Below are positions 53,051-61,294 of a DNA stretch of 61,294 nucleotides, one piece after another. A model generated the notes under the pieces. It was not told the origin of the DNA and made no database searches. It was given only the letters and a program-made list of their open reading frames with translations. Position numbers and translations under genes: made by a program. Source of the stretch: Amazonocrinis nigriterrae CENA67 (GTDB lineage: Bacteria; Cyanobacteriota; Cyanobacteriia; Cyanobacteriales; Nostocaceae); assembly GCF_016056305.1 (NCBI RefSeq), contig NZ_JAECZC010000010.1, positions 100,835 through 162,128 of the forward strand. The letters run 5' to 3'. How positions within the stretch are numbered: position 1 is the stretch's first letter; the number at the start of each line of letters is the position of its first letter.

Positions 53051-53409
53051 TAGGACTAGGACACGATATTCAACTAATAGGTGAATTAGAAAAAGTCGAG
53101 GCGCTTAAAATTCCAGGTATCTTCTTTACAGAAACAGAGTGTTTGTACTTCAGTCAAAGTAAAAATCCATTGCAAAGTATGACGGCTCAATTTTCTGCTA
53201 AAGAAGCCCTATTTAAAGCACTGAAAGTAGCCCCTCAATTCTATTGGACAGATATAGAAATACAACACAACTCCAGCAAAGCTCCATATTTCCAGTTTTA
53301 CGGTTCCCTTGCAGAGTATTTTACTCGTCAAAGTTGGACTGCTCACATTTCCATTTCCCATAGTGGGGATTATGTATCTACCGTTGTAATCATTGCACTT
53401 CAGACATAA
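53044..53409 (+). CDS. AcpS-type 4'-phosphopantetheinyl transferase
   Basis: 121 residues from ATG 53044, inside the last codons of the desaturase-like gene (ATGTTAA overlap). The family motifs are GLGHDIQLI (metal Asp8) and FSAKEALFKAL (Glu54 region, F/W-x-x-KEA-x-x-K), ending HISISHSGDYVSTVVI. AcpS-type enzymes load CoA's phosphopantetheine onto carrier proteins. Location in the operon suggests it is dedicated to the ACP at 51806. Confidence 0.9.
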   Translation: MLIGLGHDIQLIGELEKVEALKIPGIFFTETECLYFSQSKNPLQSMTAQFSAKEALFKALKVAPQFYWTDIEIQHNSSKAPYFQFYGSLAEYFTRQSWTAHISISHSGDYVSTVVIIALQT

Positions 53410-53411
53410 GC

Positions 53412-53873
53412 GTGGCAACTATTAATTTATTCAAGATTGTTGAAATGAAGTTTGAACCAGTTAGTCTAACATTGCAAGTACGCCCAAACGACCTTGATAG
53501 TTTAGGTCACGTCAATAATGCTACGGTCTTGGAATATCTAGAAGCAGGGCGATGGTTATGGCTTGACCACCACAATTTACGTCATGGTCAGCGCATTTTA
53601 CCTGTAGTGGCGCGGATTGAAATCAATTATCGTCGGGAAATTTTACCAGGAGAAGTTAAAGTAATTACGAAAATAGAAGATACAGAAAAAGAGTATCGCT
53701 ATCAAGCAGTATTCTGCCAAACTGTGGAAATATTCACTAATGGAACTGCCACCATAGCAGTTGATGCCCGCGTGAAAGTTGGATTTATTGATGCTGCTGA
53801 ACGTACACTCAAGAGTTTGCAGGATTTTCTTGAGGAAAATATTGCAGCCAAGGCACTAGGAGGTGTGTCATGA
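53412..53873 (+). CDS. Hotdog-fold acyl thioesterase
   Basis: 153 residues from GTG 53412, or 142 from ATG 53445 (MKFEPVSLTLQVRPNDLDSLGHVNN). The block RPNDLDSLGHVNNATVLEYLEAGRWLWL is the catalytic-Asp region of the 4-hydroxybenzoyl-CoA/acyl-ACP thioesterase family. VARIEINYRREILPGEVKVITKI and VDARVKVGFID are later strands. It may release or proof-read acyl chains on the ACP. Its stop overlaps the start of the ligase gene by 4 bp. Confidence 0.88.
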   Translation: MATINLFKIVEMKFEPVSLTLQVRPNDLDSLGHVNNATVLEYLEAGRWLWLDHHNLRHGQRILPVVARIEINYRREILPGEVKVITKIEDTEKEYRYQAVFCQTVEIFTNGTATIAVDARVKVGFIDAAERTLKSLQDFLEENIAAKALGGVS

Positions 53874-55525
53874 AATTGCCTGAAGTAGCACTCACGCCAG
53901 AATTACAACTTCCAGTGCAAGAATCAACCACCATACTGGACATGATACATGCACTCAAAGACACTGATGCTCATATCGGTTTGTTCCTTGAGGAAGATCG
54001 CAAAGATATTAAGTTCTTGCCCTACTGTAATTTTTATCAGCAGATTATTGCATACTTAGCATATTTTCGCTCTCAAGGTGTGACAGTGGGAACAAGGATA
54101 GTGTTTCCCTTTGAAACTACAGAAGGTGTGCTTATTTCCTTTTTTGCTTTGATTGGACTAGGCGCGATTCCTTTATCGGTCAAACCTTATGGTATGGGTG
54201 TAGTGAAGGATAGCTATTTAGCTTTTGTCAACAGAATTGCTGATTTATACGATGCTGATTTGATGTTAGAAGCTCCTAGTATCAAATCTCTTGATTTTAG
54301 CCTCCAGCGATTGCCCTTACCAAGCACAGACTTTCAGCCTCAAGCATCACCTAATTTTGCTGCTATTACCTCTAGTGATATAGCTTTTGTACAGTTTTCT
54401 TCTGGCTCAACTGCTTTTCCTAAAGGAATTCCTGTCACCCACGGTAAGATTATGGCACAAATGCAGATCATTGCTAACTATGCTCAAACTAGACAAGGTG
54501 ATGAAGCAGCAAGTTGGTTGCCTCTGTATCATGATATGGGATTAGTAGGTGGCTTTCTGACAACGTTGTATCGCCGGCTAAATCTGCACTTAAGTACACC
54601 AATGAAGTTCTTAATTAATCCTATAGGTTGGTTGAGGGAGCTTTCAGAAAAACAAATTGCTATCACTGTTATTCCTGATTTTGCTATTAGTTACTGTCTG
54701 CGTCGGCTAGAAAACAGCGAAACTACAGAAATTGCTGATTTGAACTTAGAAAACTTACGAATAGTTTTTAATGGTAGTGAGCCAATTAATATTAAAAGAC
54801 TATCTCAATTTATGGAGATGTTTGCTCCGTATGGATTGCGGCCTACGGCTATTAAGCCTTGCTATGGTATGGCTGAAGCTGTTTTAATGATTTCTTGTTG
54901 TCAGTTAGAAGATATTCCGAGAGTGCTGACACTGGCAAATGGTTGCCAAGCTATTTCATTAGGTAAACCGTTGAGTGATTTTAGCGTGCGTTTAGTATCT
55001 GAAGACGGAACTTTATGTCGTGAGGGTGAAATAGGAGAAATTGAAATCAAGGGTGGTAGTTTAGTTGATGGGTATTGGGAAAACGATTACCCGTTTTATA
55101 ACCCTGATGGCTTCTTTCCTACTGGTGACTTAGGTGTAATGAGTGAGGATGAGCTTTTCATTACTGGCAGAATCAATGATCGTTTTAAAATCAACGGTCA
55201 AAGTTATTTTGCTACTGATTTTGAACACAGCTTAGAGTCCTTGTCCTTCGTGCAACCAGGCAAAGTTGCTGCTATTCAAGCAGATGAAAATATTATTATT
55301 TTGATAGAAACCAAGCAAACTAGTGTACTCCAACAAGTAAGTCAGTACAAACAGCAAGCAAGTCAAATAATTCTTAATCACATTGGTGTGAAAGTTCCAA
55401 TAGAACAGATATTTTTTATTCGTCCAGGGCTGTTGGTAAAAACTAGTAGCGGTAAATTGCAACGAAGAATAATTGCTGAAGCTTATATCAGAGGTGAAAT
55501 CACTCCTGCTACTTCATGTCAGTGA
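53870..55525 (+). CDS. Fatty acyl-AMP ligase (acyl-ACP synthetase type)
   Basis: 551 residues of the adenylate-forming family. The nucleotide loop is VQFSSGSTAFPKGIPVTHG; further marks are SWLPLYHDMGLVGG, FNGSEPINI, PCYGMAEA, TGDLG and the C-terminal SSGKLQRR. The segment after the P-loop and the SWLPLYHDMGL signature are typical of FAAL proteins, which hand the acyl-AMP to a carrier protein. It ends the operon with the ACP-like protein as the likely acceptor. Chain-length preference cannot be read. Confidence 0.92.
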   Translation: MKLPEVALTPELQLPVQESTTILDMIHALKDTDAHIGLFLEEDRKDIKFLPYCNFYQQIIAYLAYFRSQGVTVGTRIVFPFETTEGVLISFFALIGLGAIPLSVKPYGMGVVKDSYLAFVNRIADLYDADLMLEAPSIKSLDFSLQRLPLPSTDFQPQASPNFAAITSSDIAFVQFSSGSTAFPKGIPVTHGKIMAQMQIIANYAQTRQGDEAASWLPLYHDMGLVGGFLTTLYRRLNLHLSTPMKFLINPIGWLRELSEKQIAITVIPDFAISYCLRRLENSETTEIADLNLENLRIVFNGSEPINIKRLSQFMEMFAPYGLRPTAIKPCYGMAEAVLMISCCQLEDIPRVLTLANGCQAISLGKPLSDFSVRLVSEDGTLCREGEIGEIEIKGGSLVDGYWENDYPFYNPDGFFPTGDLGVMSEDELFITGRINDRFKINGQSYFATDFEHSLESLSFVQPGKVAAIQADENIIILIETKQTSVLQQVSQYKQQASQIILNHIGVKVPIEQIFFIRPGLLVKTSSGKLQRRIIAEAYIRGEITPATSCQ

Positions 55526-55612
55526 TATCAAATCCGGCTAATCACTAGACGCAAAACAAGCGATCGCTTTGTAACAGCAATCGGTTGCACAGAAGACGGT
55601 GAAATCTTCTCT

Positions 55613-55632
55613 ACAGCCGGGTGCTGTTTTTT
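55613..55632 (+). terminator. Candidate intrinsic terminator after the fatty-acyl operon
   Basis: A 5-bp stem ACAGC / GCTGT with loop CGGGT is followed by six Ts. The stem is short, so confidence is moderate; its position 90 bp after the last gene of the operon fits. Confidence 0.5.
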
Positions 55633-55680
55633 ATACTCCACAAAGATACTGCAAAGATTTTTAATTTATAGTTGGGATTA

Positions 55681-55794
55681 TATAGGAATCATATTTGATT
55701 TCTGAAAAAAACTCAGTACACTTCTACCCCCTTTTTCCTGTTCCCTGTTCCTTACCTACACAAATAATTTCAGAAATCAAAGCGGATTGCTATA
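55681..55794. mobile_element. MITE-like element (family C)
   Basis: Terminal inverted repeats of 27 bp (left TATAGGAATC..., right ...CGGATTGCTATA) match except for four positions and share TTTGATTTCTGAAA. The interior is the repeat CCCCTTTTTCCTGTTCCCTG. The right end lies one base from the SGNH gene's stop codon. Confidence 0.7.
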
Positions 55795-55795
55795 G

Positions 55796-56917
55796 TTATT
55801 GATCTAGAATTTTTAATAAAGCTTGCCGATAAATATTTATCCCCTCATTGTTTAAATGAACGCCATCTTCCGAACTCAAATTATCTTTTAAAGCATCATT
55901 TTGATTTAAAGATTCAACCGCTTCTATTTGATATGATAGATTATTTTTTATTGCAACTTGCTGCATGACACTATTAATCTGCTTAACTCTAGTGTTTGTC
56001 GCTGAAATAGTAGGATCATTACTGGCTAAAACTGTTGAATAAAAAGCTGGAATTAACAATATTTCATTACCAGCTAATTGTTGTATAAGAGAAATTGATT
56101 CTTGCAGCTTTTCTGCAAATAATTCATCACTCATTCCATACCATGCATCATTTGCTCCAATAGCAATTACAGCCTTTTCGCATCTTAATTTAGTAGGAAT
56201 CAAAAGTTTCAGTTGTTCAACAAGTGAAATTCCACTTAAACCATTTAAAGCAAAATTAAAAGTATTTTTTCCCAAAGTATTACCCAGTTCAGCTGTTACA
56301 GAATCGCCAAATAGGCAAGCAGAGTATTGTCTACCTTTGGTCGCAAATTGTTGATACTGCACTTCAACTTTCCATAAAATTGTAGAACTTAAATTATCTT
56401 GAGGTGCTATTTTTGGTGGAGATAGATTGAATTTACTTGCTATCTCTAATATTGTAGGAACATTAAACACTATTCTTTGACTGGGATAAGCTTCTAAAAA
56501 GCTAATAATTCCCAAACCTTTTGGGGAATTAGCCCCTAACATAATCGCACCATCTAATGCTTGTATCCCTGCTTGATCACGACGAACTATACCTTGGGAA
56601 ACAAAAGCTAAATTATCTTTTACCAACTCTGTATCTAATAGCTGATCTAAAGCTGTCAAATCAAGCGGCATTTCCACTTGTAGTGCCTGATAAAATTCTT
56701 TTCGTTCTTTTTGACTAAAAAATTTGAGAATAAATTCTAAACTAGAAGAAATTTCTTGTTTTTCTGCATAATTACGTAAATCGGCAACAGGTAGCGATTC
56801 TTCTAATAAACCGTAGCGAAAAATAATTTTCTCAGCAGCAAAGCAGGGAATGAAACTCATCCCTAGTAATAGCACAAAGCTAAATATACTCATCATCAGA
56901 TAACGTAAATTTATCAT
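55796..56917 (-). CDS. Secreted DUF1400 - SGNH/GDSL hydrolase fusion
   Basis: 373 residues. A signal peptide (MMSIFSFVLLLGMSFIPCFAAE) is followed by a DUF1400-type region (about 30-160: IIFRYGLLEESLPVADLRNYAEKQE..SQKERKEFYQALQVEMPLDL...FNVPTIL), known from the N-termini of cyanobacterial exported hydrolases. A SGNH hydrolase domain (about 195-373) has block I FGDSVTAEL (nucleophile Ser), the GxND block IGANDAWYG and block V DGVHLNNEG (Asp, His). The active-site residues are complete. It probably acts as an esterase or lipase in the periplasm; its substrate is unknown. It is on the opposite strand to the lanthipeptide locus and not obviously part of it. Confidence 0.85.
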   Translation of the reverse strand: MINLRYLMMSIFSFVLLLGMSFIPCFAAEKIIFRYGLLEESLPVADLRNYAEKQEISSSLEFILKFFSQKERKEFYQALQVEMPLDLTALDQLLDTELVKDNLAFVSQGIVRRDQAGIQALDGAIMLGANSPKGLGIISFLEAYPSQRIVFNVPTILEIASKFNLSPPKIAPQDNLSSTILWKVEVQYQQFATKGRQYSACLFGDSVTAELGNTLGKNTFNFALNGLSGISLVEQLKLLIPTKLRCEKAVIAIGANDAWYGMSDELFAEKLQESISLIQQLAGNEILLIPAFYSTVLASNDPTISATNTRVKQINSVMQQVAIKNNLSYQIEAVESLNQNDALKDNLSSEDGVHLNNEGINIYRQALLKILDQ

Positions 56918-57468
56918 AAATCAGTTATTACCTTTAGTGTTTGCTCTCATTACAAATCAATCATAAACTTGCGACTAGAAAAGCTGTTGTAGTAAGGCTA
57001 AGAAAAAACACCATTACTTCCGAAACATTTACCAACAACCGCTCAACCTAATGGTGCTGTCTTATGCAAGCTGAGGCTTTGTGGAATGTAGGCACGGTTG
57101 GTTGGGCGGTGGCTGTGGGTTGTCGGCAGATTGTCACGAAGTAGCCAGGGATTGATCGCTGGGAAATACATACCCAAAAGCGATTTATGCACACTTATAG
57201 CATGAGTGTTATATCATGTCCGTTTAAACACTTATCATATAGCGGGGGTTGGTAATTGGTAATTGGTAATTGGTAATGGTAGAAAGCAATTACCTATTCG
57301 CTATTACCCATTACCGACTAAACCAAGCATATCGTAAGTAATTAGCCGGACATGATATTAGTCGAGAAAGACAACAACGGGAAACTGCTTATGGCGTTGG
57401 AAGCAGTATTAGCTCTACCTGGAGAAGCGATCGCTAGCTCAACATCGCTGATTACAAATCGTACAGCA
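56918..57468. other. 550-bp intergenic region with a MITE-like element
   Basis: No gene was found. A family B element (57211-57358) with an STRR core is in the middle, flanked by short sequences that look like transposase or gene relics (GGGATTGATCGCTGGGAAAT) but are too short to assign. Confidence 0.7.
57211..57358. mobile_element. MITE-like element, family B (148 bp)
   Basis: Imperfect 30-bp terminal inverted repeats: left 57211-57240 (ATATCATGTCCGTTTAAACA...) and right 57329-57358 (...AATTAGCCGGACATGATAT). The first 12 bp of each end are identical, and about 21-22 of 30 positions match overall. The core is an STRR of TTGGTAA units. Other ends of this family are at 46979, 47107 and 61219-61243. 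Confidence 0.75.
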
Positions 57469-58587
57469 TTACGGAGCCGGAACTGCTACTCGATTGCCAG
57501 GAACAATCTGTGGCTGATATGAAAACACCTCTCGACTATTGGGATCAACGCTCACCTTGATCCAATGTACGTCGTTGGTACCGTTGGACTGATTGTCACC
57601 AAATGTTTCAACACGAGTGAAGTTTTCGAGTCGTCTGCCTTTAACATCTAGAAATGGCTTGTCAATACGGTAGTAATGTGAGTCGCCGTGTACATAGGCA
57701 ACTGGCTTACGGAAATCAATCACCTCATCGCGCAGCGCTAGTAAAAAGTCTTTGAAGCCATCAGGCTGCCCATCGGTTTGCACAAGTGTCTTGGGATCGC
57801 GCAAAGGCGATCTAGTTGAGTCGGTTTGATCCCACCCTGGATCAGCTTGAGAGATTAACATGACTGCCGCCGAGTTGCGTTCCTTTGCCACTTTAAAGGT
57901 TTCTTTCATCCATGCAATATCAGCTGCATTTCTTGCTGCGTACTCCGTTGGATCAGGCGCAGTGTCACATAGGTTATTGCACGAACCCTGGATGTTGAGT
58001 GTCGCATAAGTCACTCTGCCGACCGTCCAGCGGCGGTTTTCAACACAGGGCGTCGCACCGTTGGTACTGAGGCACAGCGGTGTTGTTTGTACTTCTTGGG
58101 CTAGTTGACGTTGCCCTAAAGAAAAATTCGTGCTGAAGAATACTTGACGCTCGTAGTCAAGGCGCTCAAGTGAGTTGAATCCACCATTTGAAGGGCGATC
58201 GCAGTCAGTCCAATCGTTATCTCCTGGCGTGAAGGCTGCTGGTGCTTGAAGGGCATTGAAGTATCCGAGCGCCTTGGTGTACAGCGCATTGTCACAAAGG
58301 CTGTTAGAACCGGCTTTGAGATCACCGTCATGGACAGTGAAAGTAAGTTTCTGTGAATTCATGTCATCTATTAGTCTTGTGACGCCAACCTCCTGTGCGC
58401 TTGAGTATGGTAGATCACCCCAAAGTCCAATCTCGTACTGCGCGTTTGCCTTCTCACTCTCTTCGGCAACCACTAGTTTAGTGGTTGCAGATGTCAGTAA
58501 CGGTAAGGTCAGGCTCAGTAAACATATTTTCCGCAGCAAATTTGCATTAGTGACGCGTCGATATACTGAATATCCAACCTTTGCCAT
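57469..58587 (-). CDS. Secreted metallophosphoesterase-like protein
   Basis: 372 residues from the third of three consecutive ATGs (58587; MAKVGYSVYRRVTNANLLRK). The longer in-frame extension to 58746 crosses repeat-like DNA and is unlikely. A signal peptide (LLSLTLPLLTSATTKLVVAEE) precedes a calcineurin-like layout: GLWGDLPYS, FTVHDGDLKAGS, FTPGDNDWTDC and VHGDSHYYRID. These are the metal-binding Asp/Asn/His clusters. Four to six Cys (LCDNAL, DCDR, GSCNNLCD) suggest disulfides. It is exported; the substrate (phosphoester) is unknown. It is isolated, divergent from the porin gene. Confidence 0.82.
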   Translation of the reverse strand: MAKVGYSVYRRVTNANLLRKICLLSLTLPLLTSATTKLVVAEESEKANAQYEIGLWGDLPYSSAQEVGVTRLIDDMNSQKLTFTVHDGDLKAGSNSLCDNALYTKALGYFNALQAPAAFTPGDNDWTDCDRPSNGGFNSLERLDYERQVFFSTNFSLGQRQLAQEVQTTPLCLSTNGATPCVENRRWTVGRVTYATLNIQGSCNNLCDTAPDPTEYAARNAADIAWMKETFKVAKERNSAAVMLISQADPGWDQTDSTRSPLRDPKTLVQTDGQPDGFKDFLLALRDEVIDFRKPVAYVHGDSHYYRIDKPFLDVKGRRLENFTRVETFGDNQSNGTNDVHWIKVSVDPNSREVFSYQPQIVPGNRVAVPAP

Positions 58588-59348
58588 CATCATATCCTCG
58601 ATTATTTTTGCAATTTGTGAGTGCAACTCGGACAAGTAGTAGCCTGCCAAAAAGATTTTGACAGGCACAGGGATTGGGTAAGGGGAAAAGGGGCGCATGT
58701 TTTTAATTTCTTTCCCTTTTCCCTTTTCCCTTTCCCTGGTCTCCAAGAGTCAAAATTTGCGTGGTGAACTAGTAGGTTCTGCTCACGCCCTTTTAGTCAG
58801 CAATTTAGACTAGCAGACTGTTGATGATAGATAGGTTATGAAGAGATTATGAGTAGGATACAACAGGCGTATCTTGTTACATCATTTACTATAAGGTTTT
58901 TGGGTGTAGGGTATCGGGTGTGGGGTGTAGGGAATGAAGAATAAGTAACCTCTGTTTTACCTCGTTATCAGCGAATGTTTATTAACAGTACACCCAATCA
59001 GCTACACCCTACCCCCTACACCCAGCATCGACGAGGGTTTTAAGACTTACCGTGAAAAGTCAGGTTCCGAGTTCCCCATCTCCTCATCACTAGTGCCGGA
59101 ATTTTGTTACATGTGTTACTTTTGCGATCGCCACTTTTATCTTAGGATGCTTTTCTGATACAAAGTATAAAAAGCATCATTTCAAGCAGCCGATTGAAAT
59201 CTATTACACATCTGCAACTGAAAGAGGATGGTAAATATGACACTTAGTCAAAAGCAGATCGACACTTGAGAAAGGATGTGAAAGAATACAGCTAATCGCT
59301 TTTAGCGATCGCATCAATGGTGTAACAAAGTGTGAGGAAAACGGAAAG
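58588..59348. other. 760-bp divergent spacer upstream of the porin gene
   Basis: Contains a TTTCCCTTTTCCC repeat (58705-58735) and an inverted pair of GGGTGTA-type tracts (about 58916-58935 and 59001-59022). Close to the porin lies a ten-codon frame with a ribosome site (ATG 59237, MTLSQKQIDT, stop TGA) and a small hairpin ATCGCT TTT AGCGAT at 59295-59309, which overlaps a HIP1-type site. These two could belong to the porin's leader, but this is not shown. Confidence 0.6.
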
Positions 59349-61028
59349 ATGTCTCATCTATTGTGGAAAACTCTGTTACTCAGTCCTGTGCTTTTGGAAA
59401 CAAGTATGTTTGTTTCAGCTAGTGCAATGGCTACTGAGTCACCAAGCTCTTCTGAAAATATCAAAACACAAGCAGCTTCAACCGCAACAGCTAATCAGCA
59501 ATTGCTAGCCCAAGCAAAAACTGAGCAAAATAACGTTTTAGAACAAGTTAACAAATACAGCAGTGAAGTCAATAATCAAAATTCACTGTCTCAAGTAACA
59601 TCAGTTTCTCAGTTTTCTGATGTACAGCCTACTGATTGGGCATTCCAAGCTTTACAATCTTTAGTTGAACGCTACGGTTGTATTGCAGGGTATCCTAGTG
59701 GTGTTTATCGTGGTAATCGCGCCCTGACTCGTTATGAATTTGCCGCAGGTTTGAATGCTTGTTTAGATCGAGTCAATGAACTGATTGCAACAGCAACCGC
59801 CGACTTAGTAACAAAACAAGATTTGGCAACTTTACAACGTTTGCAAGAAGAATTCTCCGCAGAATTGGCAACTCTGCGCGGTCGAGTAGATAGTTTAGAA
59901 GCACGTACTGCTGAACTGGAAGCGAATCAGTTTTCCACTACAACCAAGTTAGTTGGTGAAGCAATTTTCGCTGTCACCGACAATTTTGGCAGCAATGACA
60001 GCAACAAAACTGTCTTCCAAGATCGCGTTCGTTTAGACTTACAAACTAGCTTCACAGGTAAAGATACCCTACACACTCGGATTGCTGCTGGTAATGCCAC
60101 CGGATTAAGTTTGCCAGATGGCACATTTGAGGGAACTCAAACTTTTAACTTAGCCCCCAATAATACCAATAGTGCTGCTATCGACTGGTTGTCGTATTAC
60201 TACCCAGTGGGTAACTCACAAATTTACATTGCTGCTACCGGAGGTATTCACAGCGATTACGTTCCTACCGTTAACCCATACTTTGAAGATTATGATGGCG
60301 GTAACGGTGCTTTATCTACCTTTGCCTCCGAAAGCCCAATTTATCGCATTGGTGGAGGTGCTGGTATCGGTGTTAACTTAGGATTTGGTGGTAGTGGCGC
60401 CTTCAAGCCTTCATTAACCTTGGGCTATTTAGCATCTGAAGCAAATAATCCTGCTGGAGGTTCAGGTTTAGTAGAAGGAAACTATGCTGCTTTAGGACAG
60501 TTGAATCTGAATGTTGGCGATCGCTTTACTTTAGCAGCTACCTACGTCCACGGATATCATGGTGGAAATAGTCTTTTATTCGATGCAGGTGCGGTCAGCA
60601 ATGCTGTAGTGGGTACTTCACGAGCAAACTTTGTCGGCGGTGGTAACGCCTATGCTAGTAATTCTTACGGGATTGAAGCCGCTTTCAAACCTAGTGACAA
60701 ACTTTCCATTAGTGGCTTTGTGCTTTATAGCGACATCACAGGCTTTGGTGCTGATGATGATGGTGAAGTTTGGAGTTATGGCGCTGGGGTAGCATTACCA
60801 GACTTTGGGAAAAAAGGCAACCTCTTAGGAATTTTTGCAGGCGCACAACCATACTTGGGAGGTTCTGGTGGCGATCGCCCCTATCACATTGAAGGCTTCT
60901 ACAGATATCGCGTCAGCGACAACATTTCTATCACCCCTGGTTTGATTTGGCTAACTAATCCTGGTCAAGTTAACGGTAACAACGAAGATGCTTTCATTGG
61001 TACGCTGAGAACCACCTTTAATTTCTAA
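59349..61028 (+). CDS. SLH - OprB-type outer-membrane porin (iron uptake porin class)
   Basis: 559 residues. A signal peptide (hydrophobic 5-20, AMA about 27) leads to a Gln/Asn/Thr-rich spacer. One S-layer homology domain follows (about 91-150: FSDVQPTDWAFQALQSLVERYGCIAGYPSGVYRGNRALTRYEFAAGLNACLD), then a coiled coil (about 155-195: LQRLQEEFSAELATLRGRVDSLEARTAELEAN). A 16-18-strand beta barrel (about 200-559) ends in Phe (TLRTTFNF), the outer-membrane insertion signal. This is the common cyanobacterial porin whose members take up inorganic ions including iron. The SLH domain anchors it to peptidoglycan-bound polymer. Confidence 0.92.
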   Translation: MSHLLWKTLLLSPVLLETSMFVSASAMATESPSSSENIKTQAASTATANQQLLAQAKTEQNNVLEQVNKYSSEVNNQNSLSQVTSVSQFSDVQPTDWAFQALQSLVERYGCIAGYPSGVYRGNRALTRYEFAAGLNACLDRVNELIATATADLVTKQDLATLQRLQEEFSAELATLRGRVDSLEARTAELEANQFSTTTKLVGEAIFAVTDNFGSNDSNKTVFQDRVRLDLQTSFTGKDTLHTRIAAGNATGLSLPDGTFEGTQTFNLAPNNTNSAAIDWLSYYYPVGNSQIYIAATGGIHSDYVPTVNPYFEDYDGGNGALSTFASESPIYRIGGGAGIGVNLGFGGSGAFKPSLTLGYLASEANNPAGGSGLVEGNYAALGQLNLNVGDRFTLAATYVHGYHGGNSLLFDAGAVSNAVVGTSRANFVGGGNAYASNSYGIEAAFKPSDKLSISGFVLYSDITGFGADDDGEVWSYGAGVALPDFGKKGNLLGIFAGAQPYLGGSGGDRPYHIEGFYRYRVSDNISITPGLIWLTNPGQVNGNNEDAFIGTLRTTFNF

Positions 61029-61050
61029 TTCGTAATTCGTAATTCGTAAT
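61027..61050. repeat. STRR array (AATTCGT)n
   Basis: Three tandem AATTCGT units lie directly after the porin stop codon. Confidence 0.8.
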
Positions 61051-61053
61051 TAG

Positions 61054-61104
61054 AAAGCGTCAGGTTTCACTTCGCTTTGCAAGTAAAATCTGACGCTTTT
61101 TTTT
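61054..61104 (+). terminator. Intrinsic terminator of the porin gene
   Basis: A 10-bp perfect stem AAAGCGTCAG / CTGACGCTTT encloses a 26-nt loop and is followed by a run of Ts, 25 bp after the stop codon. Confidence 0.85.
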
Positions 61105-61218
61105 GGAGAATTGGTATTAGTTATGATTCCCACAGTCATTGTACCCCACCCCTAACCCCTCCCCGTGAACGGGGAGGGGAAACAAAGCGTAGCTTTGGTG
61201 GGTGGGGTTCTTCGGGTT

Positions 61219-61243
61219 TATTAAGTAATCAAGCGGACATGAT
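61219..61243. repeat. Solitary family B MITE end
   Basis: TAATCAAGCGGACATGATAT matches the right terminal repeat of the 57211-57358 element. No partner end was found in the window; it may be solo or extend beyond the right edge. Confidence 0.55.
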
Positions 61244-61294
61244 ATTAGGAGTTATTCTCCCTCATCCCCCTCATCCCCCTCATCATCCCCACAC

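Larger units (their letters stand above)
55526..55795. other. Intergenic DNA with terminator and MITE-like element
   Basis: Directly after the ligase stop is a lone family-B-like end (GATATCAAATCCGGCTAATC). A hairpin AGAAGA...TCTTCT and a terminator (55613-55632) follow, then the family C element (55681-55794), which ends at the stop codon of the SGNH gene. Confidence 0.7.

Overview
The window looks like chromosome from a filamentous, heterocyst-type cyanobacterium (Nostocales: Nostoc, Calothrix or a relative). The evidence is many GCGATCGC (HIP1) sites, heptanucleotide tandem arrays (ATTACGA, ATTCCCA, GGGTAAT types), numerous small inverted-repeat elements between genes, and genes typical of the group (dapL, ycf54, PAO-type Rieske oxygenase, SLH-OprB porin, a cyanobacteriochrome). 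No tRNA, rRNA, CRISPR array or full-length transposase was seen.

Layout. (1) 1-10.3 kb, minus strand: a nine-gene type IV secretion apparatus in VirB-like order (pilin B2, B3, ATPase B4, B5, B6, two B8-like paralogues, B10, B9-like). It is probably the cyanobacterial MPF_C class. No relaxase, coupling protein or VirB11 is visible, and the left edge may cut the locus. (2) 10.3-41 kb: mostly core genes separated by repeats. These are a PadR regulator with a paired operator and a coupled ferredoxin; a HEAT-repeat protein; dapL; a Ser/Thr kinase; leuC-leuD; an EAL-cyanobacteriochrome-GGDEF protein; a TerB-like protein; murF, pdxJ, a SnoaL-fold protein and ycf54; folD, crtE and a PAP2-related protein; a Nudix hydrolase; a broken aspartic-protease-like gene; an AI-2E-type exporter; a Rieske oxygenase; and prmA-serA. 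(3) 41.9-55.5 kb, plus strand: a specialised-metabolite locus. (4) 55.8-61 kb: a secreted DUF1400-SGNH protein, a secreted metallophosphoesterase-like protein and an iron-uptake-type porin.

The part most worth attention is region 3. It joins a lasso-peptide-type B2 leader peptidase, a precursor with two tandem NHLP-type leader domains and a 24-residue Cys/Ser/Thr-rich core, a class II lanthipeptide synthetase (LanM), an ABC exporter without a protease domain, a nucleotidyltransferase and a glycosyltransferase. About 0.8 kb further on, and in the same direction, lies a self-contained fatty-acyl cassette: ACP-like protein, diiron acyl-ACP desaturase-like protein, AcpS-type phosphopantetheinyl transferase, hotdog thioesterase and fatty acyl-AMP ligase. 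The LanM dehydratase site looks intact, but two of the three expected cyclase zinc ligands are replaced (Cys to Ser, His/Cys to Asn). A plausible reading is a dehydrated peptide, possibly lipidated, whose leader is removed by a lasso-type protease. That product is inference.

Other structural surprises: a perfect 74-bp inverted duplication of the murF 3' end on the far side of pdxJ, which supplies the first codons of the next gene; small MITE-like elements lying flush against stop codons (virB10-like gene, prmA, SGNH gene) and against the start codon of the ABC exporter; and an in-frame TAG in the aspartic-protease-like gene.
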